Shown here: positions 56,701-64,000 of the stretch, in pieces
Layout of the letters: the number at the start of each line of letters is the position of its first letter
Numbering within the stretch: position 1 is the stretch's first letter
Origin: Holothuria scabra
Lineage: Eukaryota; Echinodermata; Holothuroidea; Aspidochirotida; Holothuriidae
NCBI GenBank assembly: GCA_037179385.1
Contig: CM074193.1
Span: 36,172,846-36,236,845, forward strand
Length of the DNA stretch: 64,000 bases
Direction of reading: 5' to 3'
Position numbers and translations under genes: made by a program
Notes under the pieces: generated by a model
Told to the model about the DNA's origin: nothing
What the model saw: the letters and a program-made list of their open reading frames with translations, nothing else
Databases searched by the model: none

Positions 56701-57859
56701 GCAAAAAGCACATGGACATTTGTAAGATGTAGGCTATCATAGCTCACACAACCTGATTCATCATCATTCCACACGAACATTGAATGAAGTTAAGTTCTTA
56801 AACTACACTAGTTATAAAGTAAATTAATAGTAAGGTGGGATTTTACACCATAGCAACACAAATTTGTCATGTAGAGTCAACTAGAAAATAAAAAGGTTCA
56901 AAGTCAGGCAAAAATACCTGAAGACAGAAAAAGTTGAGGTCAATACTCACTACAATGTCTATGCAAAAGAGGGAGCCATGACAAAAATTTCTATAAAGTA
57001 TGCTTTATGTAGGGCCTTAGTTAACAAAGTTCAAAATCTTGACAGGAAAGGGTTTCAATAAGGGGAATTTGCAACAGTACACTCACCGACATTTCATAAG
57101 CCTGTTCAAAACAAGACAAACTTCACCCTTTTAATGATTTAAACCATAACCTGAGGAGGGGACAAAGGGATGACTTGAGAGGGGAGCGAGAGGCAAGGAA
57201 TGATCCCATTGTTCAAAGCCGGTCTTTTTCTGCTACTTTTTATGATTACTGTACTATGTAGCTGCATATATACCAAGAATGTTTAAAAAAGTTCCTATTG
57301 TTTATCTCCTTCCAACAAAATGTAGCCCTGTGCCTGTGCACTACCCCTCCCCCCCTCCCATGGTTGTGTTTGGAAATAAACTTACAAAACACTTAGCTTA
57401 TAAGTCTTTTTTTGAATCTACTGGATAATTCATGCCAATGTAAAAACAGTTAATTCAGTGCTTGTCTGTCTGCAGCTGCATTGTACTTCTAATTTTACAG
57501 AATGATATTTCTTCAATAGAATCCTGTCAGAGGGCAAATAATAGCAAACCAGTCTGTCCTCATTTTTAACTTAAGCCTCTGACAATCAATGTGGACAATG
57601 ACTAAACCAATCTGCACCATGCGATGAAAACTGGCGGCAGTCCATAGCGGTCAAATATCCGCTAATTACTGCCACATCTCTGTGTCAGATATAATTGACT
57701 TACCCGAGTGGCGCCCACCAGGTAGCAGGGTGTAAGAGAAGGAAGCCTCCATTCTGGCTGGCATGAGATTTGAAGTCTACCCAGAACATCTGCCAAAATC
57801 TGCTGCAGGCATGACTTGGCATTTTCATCACTGGCATGTTCCAAGGCAACCAAAGGCAA
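35555..57859 (-). CDS. HLCS: Holocarboxylase synthetase (biotin-protein ligase), C-terminal seven exons
   Basis: HLCS activates biotin with ATP to biotinyl-AMP and transfers it to a lysine of acetyl-CoA, propionyl-CoA, pyruvate and methylcrotonyl-CoA carboxylases, in cytosol and mitochondria. Coding exons are 57704-57859, 56427-56695, 47782-47849, 44759-44919, 42295-42409, 39321-39534 and 35555-35726. Every internal junction has AG/GT borders and matching phase, giving 384 codons plus stop. Family signatures in order: PTTMTLFE before the catalytic core, the biotinyl-AMP loop [10 protein letters not shown], the catalytic [18 protein letters not shown], and a C-terminal domain ending near [10 protein letters not shown]. 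These match animal HLCS by memory. Human HLCS is about 726 residues, so roughly the N-terminal half is missing; I found none of it between 57860 and 64000. A possible AATAAA signal lies on the minus strand at 35216-35221. The B-C intron is about 8.6 kb. No break or frameshift was found. Confidence 0.95.
35801..36151 (-). mobile_element. TTAA MITE with 'GGGAAATATT' ends, copy 2
   Basis: TTAAGGGAAATATTGTCTTT at the left and GCAATATTTCCCCTTAA at the right are inverted. The interior is the inverse of 24460-24809. It lies in the last HLCS intron. Confidence 0.8.
36896..37159 (-). mobile_element. TTAA MITE with 'CAAGAGCAGT' ends, inverted copy
   Basis: The inverse of the family: GACTGGCTCATGACAGCC, AAATTTACTCTGAG, GCTGTTGCTTCAAAA and CTCTAGCCCTTTAA. 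The ends are decayed. It lies in the last HLCS intron. Confidence 0.65.
37238..37415 (+). mobile_element. SINE, 5' part, split by an inserted element
   Basis: Head GGTCCAATAGTTAGAGCATC, B box AGTTCAACTCC, then CCATTGTGCTTGGTGCTCAA. It stops after GCCACAAGTGGAAAAA. The missing end reappears at 38957-39013. Confidence 0.8.
37431..38953. mobile_element. Element carrying the 144-bp array, inserted in a SINE
   Basis: GGTTTCGATGA (37434-37444) and TCATCGAAACC (38940-38950) form terminal inverted repeats just inside the two SINE halves. No exact target duplication was fixed. The content is almost only the tandem array. Confidence 0.55.
37583..38890. repeat. ~144-bp tandem array with DR1-like nuclear-receptor motifs
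   Basis: About nine units, each starting near TATCTTGAGATATCGTGTTA and containing GACTTTGACCCC, CAATAGGGACCATCTCCTGA and CCAAGCTTCC. Four units keep a perfect TGACCTTTGACCT (38068, 38358, 38503, 38777), the inverse of AGGTCAAAGGTCA, a consensus DR1. Other units have one or two changes. One unit (38592-38719) is shortened to 128 bp and has lost the motif. Located in the HLCS intron before the last exon. Confidence 0.92.
38957..39013 (+). mobile_element. SINE, 3' part after the inserted array element
   Basis: AAGACTTGAACCAATTGGTT and the terminal GTAAAACTACATCT match the SINE end and complete the copy at 37238-37415. Confidence 0.75.
39321..39534 (-). CDS. HLCS: HLCS exon F, end of catalytic domain
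   Basis: This 214-nt exon encodes [20 protein letters not shown] and continues to [12 protein letters not shown]. It matches the end of the catalytic domain and the following helices in animal HLCS (G-x-N-V-x-N-S-x-P-T, then the YYxxW(L/V)H motif). It enters in phase 1 after TTCCAG and leaves in phase 2 at GTGAGC. Confidence 0.96.
40629..41320. mobile_element. 692-bp TTAA MITE with 'GGGCATGACACG' ends
   Basis: TTAAAGAGGGCATGACACGG and TCGTGTCATGCCCACTTTAA are inverted, with TTAA at both borders. Short frames inside (such as 40749-40943) have no family likeness. It lies in the HLCS E-F intron. Confidence 0.85.
41738..41945 (-). mobile_element. tRNA-derived SINE, inverted
   Basis: It reads, inverted, GTTTCCAACCTATTGGTTCA, CACTCACTTGTTTTCCCTAC and the B box as GGGAATCGAACCCCGGCC, followed by the A box region. 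The B box is unusually tRNA-like (GGTTCGATTCCC). Confidence 0.85.
42295..42409 (-). CDS. HLCS: HLCS exon E, KWPND catalytic motif
   Basis: This 115-nt exon starts in phase 0 with [20 protein letters not shown], holding the invariant KWPND of biotin-protein ligases; its lysine contacts biotin and the aspartate supports catalysis in the family. It then reads [19 protein letters not shown]. Acceptor TTGTAG, donor GTAAGA, exit phase 1. Confidence 0.96.
42500..42722. mobile_element. MITE with TAGACGAATCC ends, diverged copy
   Basis: GTGGGGTCCATCAGTCTTAA and CTGTCTGGATTCGTCTCTAG match the ends and interior of 3756-4015. The left end is poorly preserved. Confidence 0.6.
42760..43332. mobile_element. 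573-bp TTAA MITE with 'AAAGGCATATTCTG' ends
   Basis: TTAAAGGCATATTCTGGAGA and CAGAATATGTCTTTAA are inverted, with TTAA at both borders. It lies in the HLCS D-E intron. Confidence 0.8.
43512..43864 (+). mobile_element. TTAA MITE with 'GGGAAATATT' ends, copy 3
   Basis: TTAAAGGGAAATATTAAG at the left, GGCAATGCATCCCTTTAA at the right, with TTAA borders. The interior (GTATGGCAGCCTTCTTTTCA, CAACTCTTCTAATGCATAAT) matches 24460-24809. Confidence 0.8.
44170..44462 (+). mobile_element. Diverged copy of the ~305-bp TTAA MITE
   Basis: AGTTCCAATTCAACCAACC, ATTGCTTCAGATTGAGTGAG, AATTAGAACACTGTCA and GTGCCAATTGAGAATTTTG follow the family order. It belongs to the same old subgroup as 530-912. Confidence 0.6.
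44759..44919 (-). CDS. HLCS: HLCS exon D, biotinyl-AMP binding loop
   Basis: This 161-nt exon enters in phase 1 and leaves in phase 0. It encodes [20 protein letters not shown], which is the glycine-rich loop that closes over biotin and biotinyl-AMP (GRGRRG in E. coli BirA). It continues through [15 protein letters not shown] to RPGYE. The acceptor is GACAG and the donor GTTAGT. Confidence 0.96.
45058..45364 (+). mobile_element. ~305-bp TTAA MITE, copy A7
   Basis: TTAAAGGCCCTGTTCTCTCA to GGTTTGGCCCTTAA, TTAA at both borders, about 307 bp. It lies in the HLCS C-D intron. Confidence 0.85.
45417..45464. repeat. GGGGAAGGGA-type purine repeat
   Basis: Tandem GGAGGGGAAG/GGAGGAGAAG units form a purine-only tract of about 45 bases. 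Confidence 0.8.
45484..45714 (-). mobile_element. tRNA-derived SINE, inverted
   Basis: It carries the inverse of the SINE: TTTTAGGTCTCAGTTTCTAA, CCAGTTGTAGCTCACTGGC, ACACCAAGCACAATTGCAGT and AGGAGTCCAACTCCAGACC (B box). Confidence 0.8.
46118..46560 (+). mobile_element. Diverged TTAA-MITE copy split by a hAT MITE
   Basis: ACAGTTCCAATTCTTTAAAC on the left and GTAACCAGAACACC and CACTAATTGAGAATTTT on the right match the old subgroup. The middle is the hAT MITE at 46166-46339. Confidence 0.5.
46166..46339 (+). mobile_element. 174-bp hAT-like MITE
   Basis: CAGTATTGTAGCCAGGATTG to GGCTACGCCACTG; flanks AAACTTAG and AAACTAAG agree at 7 of 8 bases. A G run lies near the left end. Same family as 14211 and 61154. 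Confidence 0.75.
46600..46900. repeat. Copies of the 144-bp array unit, short dispersed run
   Basis: About two diverged units: TTTGACCTCTTGTGACCTCA, AATGGCTACCCATGCACC, and TTCTTGAGATATAGTGCTTA. The DR1 motif is degraded (TGACCTCTGAAC). Confidence 0.6.
47782..47849 (-). CDS. HLCS: HLCS exon C, short catalytic-core exon
   Basis: This 68-nt exon was found by searching for the segment missing between exons B and D. It reads [20 protein letters not shown] followed by KGKG, matching the family pattern G-hydrophobic-I-A-x-R-Q-T-x-G-K-G just before the GRGGN loop. It enters in phase 2 and leaves in phase 1 at a GTACTA donor. The acceptor has a run of T followed by ACAG. It is too short to stand out as an open reading frame and is easily missed by gene finders. 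Confidence 0.93.
48478..48545 (+). mobile_element. Possible SINE 3' fragment
   Basis: AACCAAGCCATAAAACCCCATC resembles the SINE end but the match is weak. Confidence 0.35.
48770..49198. repeat. 20-bp minisatellite, about 21 units
   Basis: The unit TTTACAGTACATCCTGCACA varies mainly at CAC/TAT and ATCC/ATTC positions. The last units (49100-49190) are almost identical, suggesting the array grew there most recently. It lies in the long HLCS B-C intron. Confidence 0.95.
50700..51000. repeat. Copies of the 144-bp array unit, with one perfect DR1
   Basis: CATTTGACCTCTCATGACTC and GACCTCCACCAAATCAACAG match the unit. TGACCTTTGACCT is intact at 50746-50758. Confidence 0.7.
51137..51316. mobile_element. 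TTAA MITE with 'AGAGCAGT' ends, internally deleted
   Basis: TTAAAGAGCTAGAGCAGTGG and GATACTGCTCTTGCCCTTTAA lie at the ends, with TTAA borders. It is about 70 bp shorter than 16599-16847 because the AGCCAATCATG part is missing. Confidence 0.8.
52379..52564 (+). mobile_element. SINE, 5'-truncated
   Basis: Begins near the B box (GGAGTTCAACTCCTGG) and continues through TTGTGCTTGGTGATGAG and AAACAAGCCAGTGAGTCAC to GGTTAGAAACCGAGGC. Confidence 0.8.
52752..52990 (+). mobile_element. tRNA-derived SINE, near full length
   Basis: Head GCATGGTAAAGCGGTTAGAG, anticodon-arm-like CAGACTTGCAGTCAGG, B box AGTTCTAGTCC, body through AGCATTAGCAATGGAGTAGG and end CGTAAAACTCCCATCTAACT. It is the best internal reference copy here. 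Confidence 0.88.
53413..54446. mobile_element. 1034-bp hAT-like element with perfect 8-bp duplication
   Basis: CAGTGGCATCACCAGACAT and TTGGTGATGCCACTG are inverted; TGTATTAG flanks at 53405-53412 and 54447-54454. Runs of G lie inside both ends. GGTCCAGGGG...GAAGCCCC motifs occur twice internally (53570 and 53838). The 53397-53642 frame is an artefact of this sequence. Confidence 0.9.
54995..56426. other. HLCS intron sequence without recognised feature
   Basis: An imperfect hairpin (CCCCAGGGTAGCTCCATTGA against AGAGCTACCCCTGGG, 55010-55047) is visible. Minus-strand frames at 55063 and 55528 show no family likeness and no phase-compatible splice sites to HLCS. Confidence 0.4.
56427..56695 (-). 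CDS. HLCS: HLCS exon B, linker into the catalytic domain
   Basis: This 269-nt exon enters in phase 0 and leaves in phase 2 at a GTAAGG donor. It opens with [16 protein letters not shown]. Its end contains [16 protein letters not shown] followed by [12 protein letters not shown], which matches the start of the biotin-protein ligase core in animal HLCS (F-x-Y-x-x-N-L-x-T/S-x-x-L-G, then PTTM). The next coding exon is about 8.6 kb away. Confidence 0.93.
57704..57859 (-). CDS. HLCS: HLCS exon A (first visible), regulatory N-terminal region
   Basis: This exon has 52 codons, phase 0 at both ends. The acceptor is a CAG just above 57859 and the donor is GTAAGT below 57704. It begins [15 protein letters not shown] and ends [11 protein letters not shown]. 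It lies before the catalytic domain, in the part of HLCS that is poorly conserved, so assignment rests on position, strand, phase and the clean splice sites. Upstream exons are not in view. Confidence 0.8.
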
Positions 57860-58669
57860 CTGTAAGTGGCGAAGGAAAACAGAGACAATCCAACGTCAGA
57901 AAATTTTGGCTTTGACAAAAATTTTTATGATGCATGACCCCAATGACCTTTCTTAGTGCATCTTTTCTCTGTACTCTCTCTTCTCAATAACTCAAAAGGA
58001 ATGTCAGCAGAAGTGACCAAAAGTTCAGACCCTGAGGTCATTATTTTAAGATGCTGAATGATCAAAACTGAAATGTGGAGGTCATTTGTACAAGCTAACA
58101 CATCCCATCTTCTTGTCAGTTTGATTCCAATTTGACAATTTAACTCAAAATTTGGAACTTTTTATACTTGAAAGGTATAAATGTCAGATCAGGGTAACCT
58201 TCATTCTAAACTTCTCTTCTAAGTGTAAACCTTCCATATATTTAACCCAGTCCATCACATTACAGTGACTGTCTTAAATTCTGACACCAATGTCTGGAAA
58301 CCTATCTTCATGGATTGTCAGAACATAGGGATGTCAGAAAAGAGGGCTGTTGAAATGTCAGGGTGCTAGTACAAAGGGGTGTTTTAATGATATGAATTGT
58401 GAGAACATAGCTGTGTCAGAACATAGTAGTGTTGAACTTGAACTTGAAATGTATGACTGCAACCCACAGCACAATTACCATTAATATCACCTAGGTCTAT
58501 TTACCAATACCACATTTTACCAACACCCAGAGTATTAAATTGAAGTAAATGTAATATGATACTACAATTAGATGATCTTTAATCCTTGACAAAAATGAAG
58601 GGTTCAGTAGGGTAAAAACAAGCAATGAAGGGATTACCATCCACCTCCAGTGTCCCTGTAAGAGGGAGG
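57860..58669. other. No recognised feature upstream of exon A
   Basis: I looked here for the preceding HLCS exon (phase 0 donor on the minus strand) and found none I can support. Confidence 0.4.
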
Positions 58670-58905
58670 GGGTAAGGGGGATTTTTCTCCCCTTTTCCAG
58701 AAGAAAGTTGGTAAAATCCCATCAATTCATTTCCATAAAAATTTAAAAATTGTCACTGGCTCAGCTTGGCATCTTACTCCAAAAAAAGACACTTTTGCAG
58801 CAATGTTTTAAGTTACATAAATATATAACTCTTCAAATTGCACCTTACAGAGGTCTTGAAACAAGCTTTGGTGCCCCTTATCCCACTAATAACTTAAGTC
58901 TAGGA
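58670..58905 (-). repeat. Dispersed repeat, copy 2
   Basis: The inverse of 32155-32365, with CCATAAAAATTTAAAAATTG, GCAGCAATGTTTTAAG and TGCACCTTACAGAGGTCTTG. Confidence 0.6.
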
Positions 58906-59102
58906 CAGCATCACTTTGGACATTAGGTGTAGCATAATCCCCCCCTTTTCTAGTGCTTCTGGCAGAATCCCTGACCACTCCCCCTCCCCCCAATCAATGT
59001 TGTGGCAGGCCAAGGCATCCTGACACTATAACACTGATGCAGGAAGCAAGGTTTTCCCTTGTATTTTTGTTGAGAATTGTAGCCCCTACACAAGGCATGG
59101 AC

Positions 59103-59485
59103 TTCCTATATACAGGTACAGAGCATGTAACCTGTATGTCCTATCAGTAAGTTGTTGCCACTGGGTCAAAAAAGGCACACCAAAATGGCTGCCTTGAAGT
59201 AATAATTTGTTTGATCTAATGACAACTCTGTAATATTTCAAACGAAAGTTTAATTTGAATGAGAAACAATATCATATTCCTACAACACTGTACGTATGGT
59301 GACTTTGACCGTACCTTGTATTATTTCTGAAAAAATCAACTTTCTTGCAAAATCTGTTGATTTACTTCAGCAAGTCTAAACTTTCACACAAAACCATAGC
59401 AGACAGCCATCTTGCTACACCTTTTCTTACATTACCGTAGCAACGATCTAACATGCAGTAGGCTCTGTTCACATATAGGAAGTCT
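59103..59485. mobile_element. ~380-bp foldback repeat, second copy
   Basis: CCTATATACAGGTACAGAGC and GGCTCTGTTCACATATAGG are inverted ends; the body is homologous to 18676-19058 (AAAACCATAGCAGACAGCCA shared exactly). Confidence 0.75.
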
Positions 59486-61153
59486 GTGACACAAGGCCAT
59501 TAACTAAAATGCCACAATTAAACCCAAGGGTGCAGCTGGGTCAGCCAAGCTGCAACATGCCAAACACTAAACGATAGCATAATTTAAATACAGTTCTAAC
59601 TTGTATTGTGTATAACAATGTTTTACACAGCTAGTTGCCAAAGCCTGGCTATGATAAGTTGAAGCTTCATTGCAGTTTCAGCATCTGAAGTTTGGACAGT
59701 GCTAGTAGTCTCAATATATAAATTACTCCAAATAAATTTGGCAACTGCACCACTCTTTATGATGGTATATATAAATATTTAATATTGATAGGCATGACGC
59801 TTTCATGCCTGCATGACACTTTCATACCTGTGTTCTCACCTCTGAGTTTGCTCTGCTTAAACTATGAAGCTTTATTAAAAAAACCAAGTTTATAATCCTG
59901 TTCTATAATGGTCTATTGTTTAGTCATTCATGAAAATAGGAAATTAACCCCGTAAAACTTTTCCAAGTAAACAAAAGAGAAGACTTGAGGAAGCACATTC
60001 CTACACACATGTGCCATAGTTTACAGTATTTACGAAAGAGAGGGTCTTAGCATTGTGGAGGGAATGGTATATAAAGTTGACAAGGATCAAAACAAACACC
60101 ACTTGAGCTCTCTCATGAAATCTGCCAATTGGCGGATATTTTGCTCCACTTTTCATTTCATTTTGATTTCATTTATTTGTTTTTCCACAATATTCGATAG
60201 TAAATGGTACAAAAAACAGAAACAAAAGTAGAATGTTACATGAAATCAAAATATTAAGAAGGGAAGCACTCTAAAAAACCCATAGGGTTTGTCAGCGAGT
60301 AGAGTGCTCCCAAGAAACAGAGAAAGAAACAAAACAGAACTAGGATAGTACAGACTAAAAAAGTACATAAGGGCAGGAGATAACAAAAAAAAGAGAAAAC
60401 ACATATATAGATCAAGAATACCTGTCCTAAGTCACATCCTAGATCCCTCCCTAGATACCATTCATCCTACCTCACCCTCACCCTTGCCCCCAATACCCTA
60501 CCTGTGCCCCAACCTTCCCACACACAGTTCATTACACACACTACAATTCCCTGACCCCACACGCTTTTTCATTGGGCATGTTCATGGCATGAGATAACAT
60601 CACACATGTAGGCACTGTAAAATATGTACAAAGACACAACTATGAAACACCCCAAAGTATACAGGATAACTGAATTCATTCACTGAAAATGCTCAACGTA
60701 ACTTTAAAGAGAATCAGAGAGCACAATTAGTAAAATACTTCCTACTGAAATTTCATCAGAGGGTTTTTCTTATCTTGTACAGACAAAAGCAATTGGTGGC
60801 AAATCTGCATCCCTTAAAAAATAAAAATATGTGAAAAAAGCTGATACTCAGACAACCTCAGATAAAGAGGGTCAATCTCACTGGATGGTTCTTCAGATTG
60901 AAAATTCTAAAAATGCAAAAGGTTTACTTCATCAAAGGTTCACTACATTGAAGGTTCCCTAGAACAAAGATTTTGACAGTAAGGAAGGTTCGCAAGCTGA
61001 AAGGTTGTAGGTCCAAGTTTCAACTAGATTAGGGTATCCACCTGTCCTGATTAATAAGGATTGTCCTGTTATGAAAGGAAAGGTTGTCATTCCAGCCACT
61101 AACAAGTAAGGCAAATTGTGCTGATTTTCACATTAAGCGTAAATACTAGGCTA
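59486..61153. other. No recognised gene
   Basis: AT-rich. Near 60920-61020 short phrases built on AAGGTTC (GGTTCACTACATTGAAGGTT) recur, and a similar AACCTTC style recurs at 62240-62420. No HLCS exon found. Confidence 0.4.
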
Positions 61154-61338
61154 CAGTGGCATAGCCACGGGGAGGGTTTGGGGGGGAAAGAACCCTCCAT
61201 GACCCAACCTTCCAATGCAAAAAACACCTAAAATAGAGATTTTTTCTCTCTATCCTTAGACTTTTCCTTCATATCGTGCCCCAAACTCCCCCAAGATATC
61301 AAAACCCTCCCCATGACATAATCCTGGCTATGCGCCTG
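61154..61338 (-). mobile_element. 185-bp hAT-like MITE, inverted
   Basis: CAGTGGCATAGCCACGG to CCTGGCTATGCGCCTG; flanks CTAGGCTA and CTAGGCTG agree at 7 of 8 bases. It is the inverse orientation of the 14211-14395 copy, same length. Confidence 0.8.
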
Positions 61339-61660
61339 CTAGGCTGGGCAAACAGCAGGACAGCTATGTATTTTGGTTTACTGATGTATATTACATGGAC
61401 TAATGAGACTAGCATAATTATATGTTGATGTTTACATACATACCTTATCAAAGCAGTTATCCAGTAAGCTGCTGGCAGACGAGTATTCAGTATGGTAACA
61501 TGCACTGTATACTTCTAGATATGTCCCAAATTCAAATTTCTGGCAAGGGAAACTTTTGGCAAAGAAGAGATGGAGAACACCTTTCCCTTCAGCCCCTTCC
61601 TCCCATGAGCCCCACTAGGGTCCCTCTCCCCACTAGCCCCAGTAGGGCCCCTCCCCCCAC

Positions 61661-62130
61661 TAGGGCTGCGACTGTTTCGTGATTAATCGATAATAAAATG
61701 AAAAGCTGATTGCGATTAATTGCAAATCCTGTTTTTCGTCTCTCTGAATAGCTGCAAATATCTCTGACTCTATTGTCGATTTTCCTTCTATCAGTTAGTT
61801 TCCACTCATGATATGTGCGATGAATTAGTGATTTATCTTGTCATAATGTGACAAATGCATTCTAACTACAGTACACACAATGATCACAAAGTGGAAGAAT
61901 ACTTTTCTTCAAAGGACTCTATGGGGACCAGCACTGCCACCATCCAGTAGGTAAGCCCTGTAATGCAATTTGCATTCACTGTACTGTACATACAATACGT
62001 TACCCAACAGAAATTTTCAATGCTACTGTATGAAAAACAGCCATACTTAACTAATCCCCATTTACCGCTAAACAATCCCATTATTATGCGATTAAACATT
62101 TAGTAATTTTACTAAATGTTCACAGCCCTC
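61661..62130. mobile_element. hAT-like element with TAGGGCTG ends
   Basis: TAGGGCTGCGACTGTTTCGT and ATGTTCACAGCCCTC are short inverted ends, with GATTAATCG / GCGATTAAA blocks inside each end. TAGGG fits the hAT YARNG rule. It is embedded in C-rich sequence, so the duplication cannot be read. Confidence 0.5.
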
Positions 62131-63471
62131 CCCCCCCCAACCACATTCTTCTCCATGCAATACAAATGTCCCGCTTTCAGCAAACAAAAATCTGGTACCT
62201 ACACTAGACAGAGGTTCACTAAGATAAATGTCCACTACGTACTGTATAGCAGACCTTCAGGCTAGTGAACCTTTGACCCAGCAGACTTAGATCTAAGAAG
62301 CCTTGGACCTGTTCTATAATGAACCTTCCAGAGGTCATGAACCTTAGGACTACTGGATCTACAAAGCCTTCAACCTAATGAAATTTTGGACTTACAGTAG
62401 TCTTTTGGTTTTCATCTTGTAAATCTTCCATCTAGTGCACCTTTGGTCTTCCTTACTTAAATTTGGAGAACCCGCCCCTTACACGTTTGTTCAGATCTCT
62501 CTTTCTGTGCGTCACATAGGCAACTTGTGAGAATCTTAATAATCACTGCATTTTATAGAACATCTGAAACCTACATACAGATTCCTTTCAAATGTAAATT
62601 AGATAATTGTTACATCCTCGTGTCTGAGATGTATGCAAGTTTCCTAAACAGGACTAATAAATTACATTTGCTTGCTTTTGTATACCTGGGGCTCATTTGG
62701 TTCAAATGACAATTATTAACTTACTACCCTGCATCTTGGTGAAAAAGAGGCGAAAAAACTCAGCAAGAAATTGTTTCGTCAATCACTTTTCCAAGAGTAA
62801 ATGGTTAAAACATTTTAAGATTCTGTCCTCATAATGCATCGTCCTATTGCCTTTACAGTAATAACTATGGGCAAATAGATCCTGCAGACATGTGATAGCT
62901 CCCAGGAGATGCGGGCAACCTAAAAGCCAGATACAGAATTTATCTGAGGATAAATAAACTGACCTAGATTGATACCAATCTATAATTTAAGAATATATAG
63001 CACCAGGTAACTTCAACAGATGTGATAGGTCCGTATCTTGCGATAGACACGTTTACAGCAATTAAATGTCATAGTATTCATCTATGGCGAGCATAAGCTC
63101 AGAGATTGGAGATGCTGAAAATTGTGAAACTACCAACTTGACTGTCACTTTTGCATATTCTCCTCAGAGTTTATTGCTTAGATATTCTCCTCCGAAGAAG
63201 ATAACATCACATCACATATCTTTATGACAGTGACATCTTTTAATGTCTTGATAAAAACAGTAGCATGATGGGAAGCCTTGCAATTTCCATCACATAAAAT
63301 TTAGACGCTCAAAATCCTTGTCATTCAATTTTGGGATACATACAGTATTACTGTGCAAACCACAGACCACAAGTACAAAAGACTATTTGCTAAGAGCAAG
63401 ATGTTTTTAATTTAATCAGCATAACGTTATGTATGCAGGTTTGACATGTTAATTGGTAGATTACAAACATC
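62131..63471. other. No recognised feature
   Basis: AT-rich, presumably HLCS intron or upstream sequence. No exon found on either strand. Confidence 0.4.
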
Positions 63472-63692
63472 ATTTAGTAGAGCATCCCCCTCTCACGAAG
63501 AAGGCCCCAGTTTGATTCCCAAATTCGGTCATACCAAAGACTCTAAAAATGAAGTCTACTGCCACTGTGCATGATGCATGCTCTGCATAAGCAATGGAGT
63601 AGGGTAAACAAGCCAGTGAGCCACAACTGGAAAAAAGGCCATGGTCGGCTCGACTTGAACCAATAGGTTAGAAACTGGGTTGTAAAACTCTT
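63472..63692 (+). mobile_element. tRNA-derived SINE
   Basis: Head TTTAGTAGAGCATCCCCCTC, B box AGTTTGATTCCC, body GCATAAGCAATGGAGTAGGG and AAACAAGCCAGTGAGCCACA, end GTTAGAAACTGGGTTGTAAA. The head is diverged. Confidence 0.8.
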
Positions 63693-64000
63693 AATAACTA
63701 ACTACAAACATCATCCACACAGGTCATTGTAGTCATTTATCTAACCAGCCTGTATCGGCAGGTTGACAAAGGAAATACATAAGTGACTTGGCCATATAAC
63801 CGCCAGTTAGAAAAATGAATCTGACCTTAGGTTTTACAGCTGCAGTTTCTAACCAAAAGATGAGTTTGAAGTTTGTATCTGCTCATGTGACGTTTATGTT
63901 CAGGTCAACTGGTAACAAAACATCTCAGCTCTGCACCAGCCTGTATTGTTTACCATTTTAAGTGTTTTTACATTGCACCATTAGCTGTTGACACACATAA

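Overview
The window is animal genomic DNA: AT-rich, intron-rich and crowded with short non-autonomous DNA transposons and tRNA-derived SINEs. I see no vertebrate-type repeats, so a marine invertebrate is my best guess, but the species cannot be fixed from sequence alone.

The one gene I can name is holocarboxylase synthetase (biotin-protein ligase, HLCS) on the minus strand. Its last seven coding exons lie between 57859 and 35555. All six internal junctions have GT/AG borders, the phases agree, and the 384 codons run to a stop. The N-terminal exons are not recognisable up to 64000 and probably lie beyond the window.

A second minus-strand gene ends at 18267. Two exons (19314-19387 and 18267-18421) join in phase and read as soluble protein; a third, tiny exon (19579-19613) is tentative. 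I do not recognise the family. Weaker coding-like pieces are at 5848-5965 and 6722-6762 (+) and at 15127-15288 (-).

The rest is mostly mobile DNA. (a) 1-5 kb: a nested, tandem cluster of ~673-bp hAT-like MITEs with exact 8-bp target duplications, then other MITEs. (b) 7-20 kb: repeated copies of a ~305-bp TTAA-flanked MITE, a ~302-bp tandem duplication containing one, and a MITE (14183-15187) carrying two later insertions. (c) 21-27 kb: a 963-bp inverted-repeat element and a 1.3-kb hAT element with a perfect 8-bp duplication. (d) 28-35 kb: foldbacks, a near-perfect 114-bp palindrome and a 22-bp minisatellite. (e) HLCS introns: many MITEs and SINEs, a ~144-bp tandem array rich in nuclear-receptor DR1-like motifs, and a 20-bp minisatellite.

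A recurring pattern is that at least seven otherwise unrelated MITE families start and end with TTAAAG and sit on TTAA targets, which suggests one shared transposase. No rRNA, functional tRNA, CRISPR or prokaryotic feature is visible.
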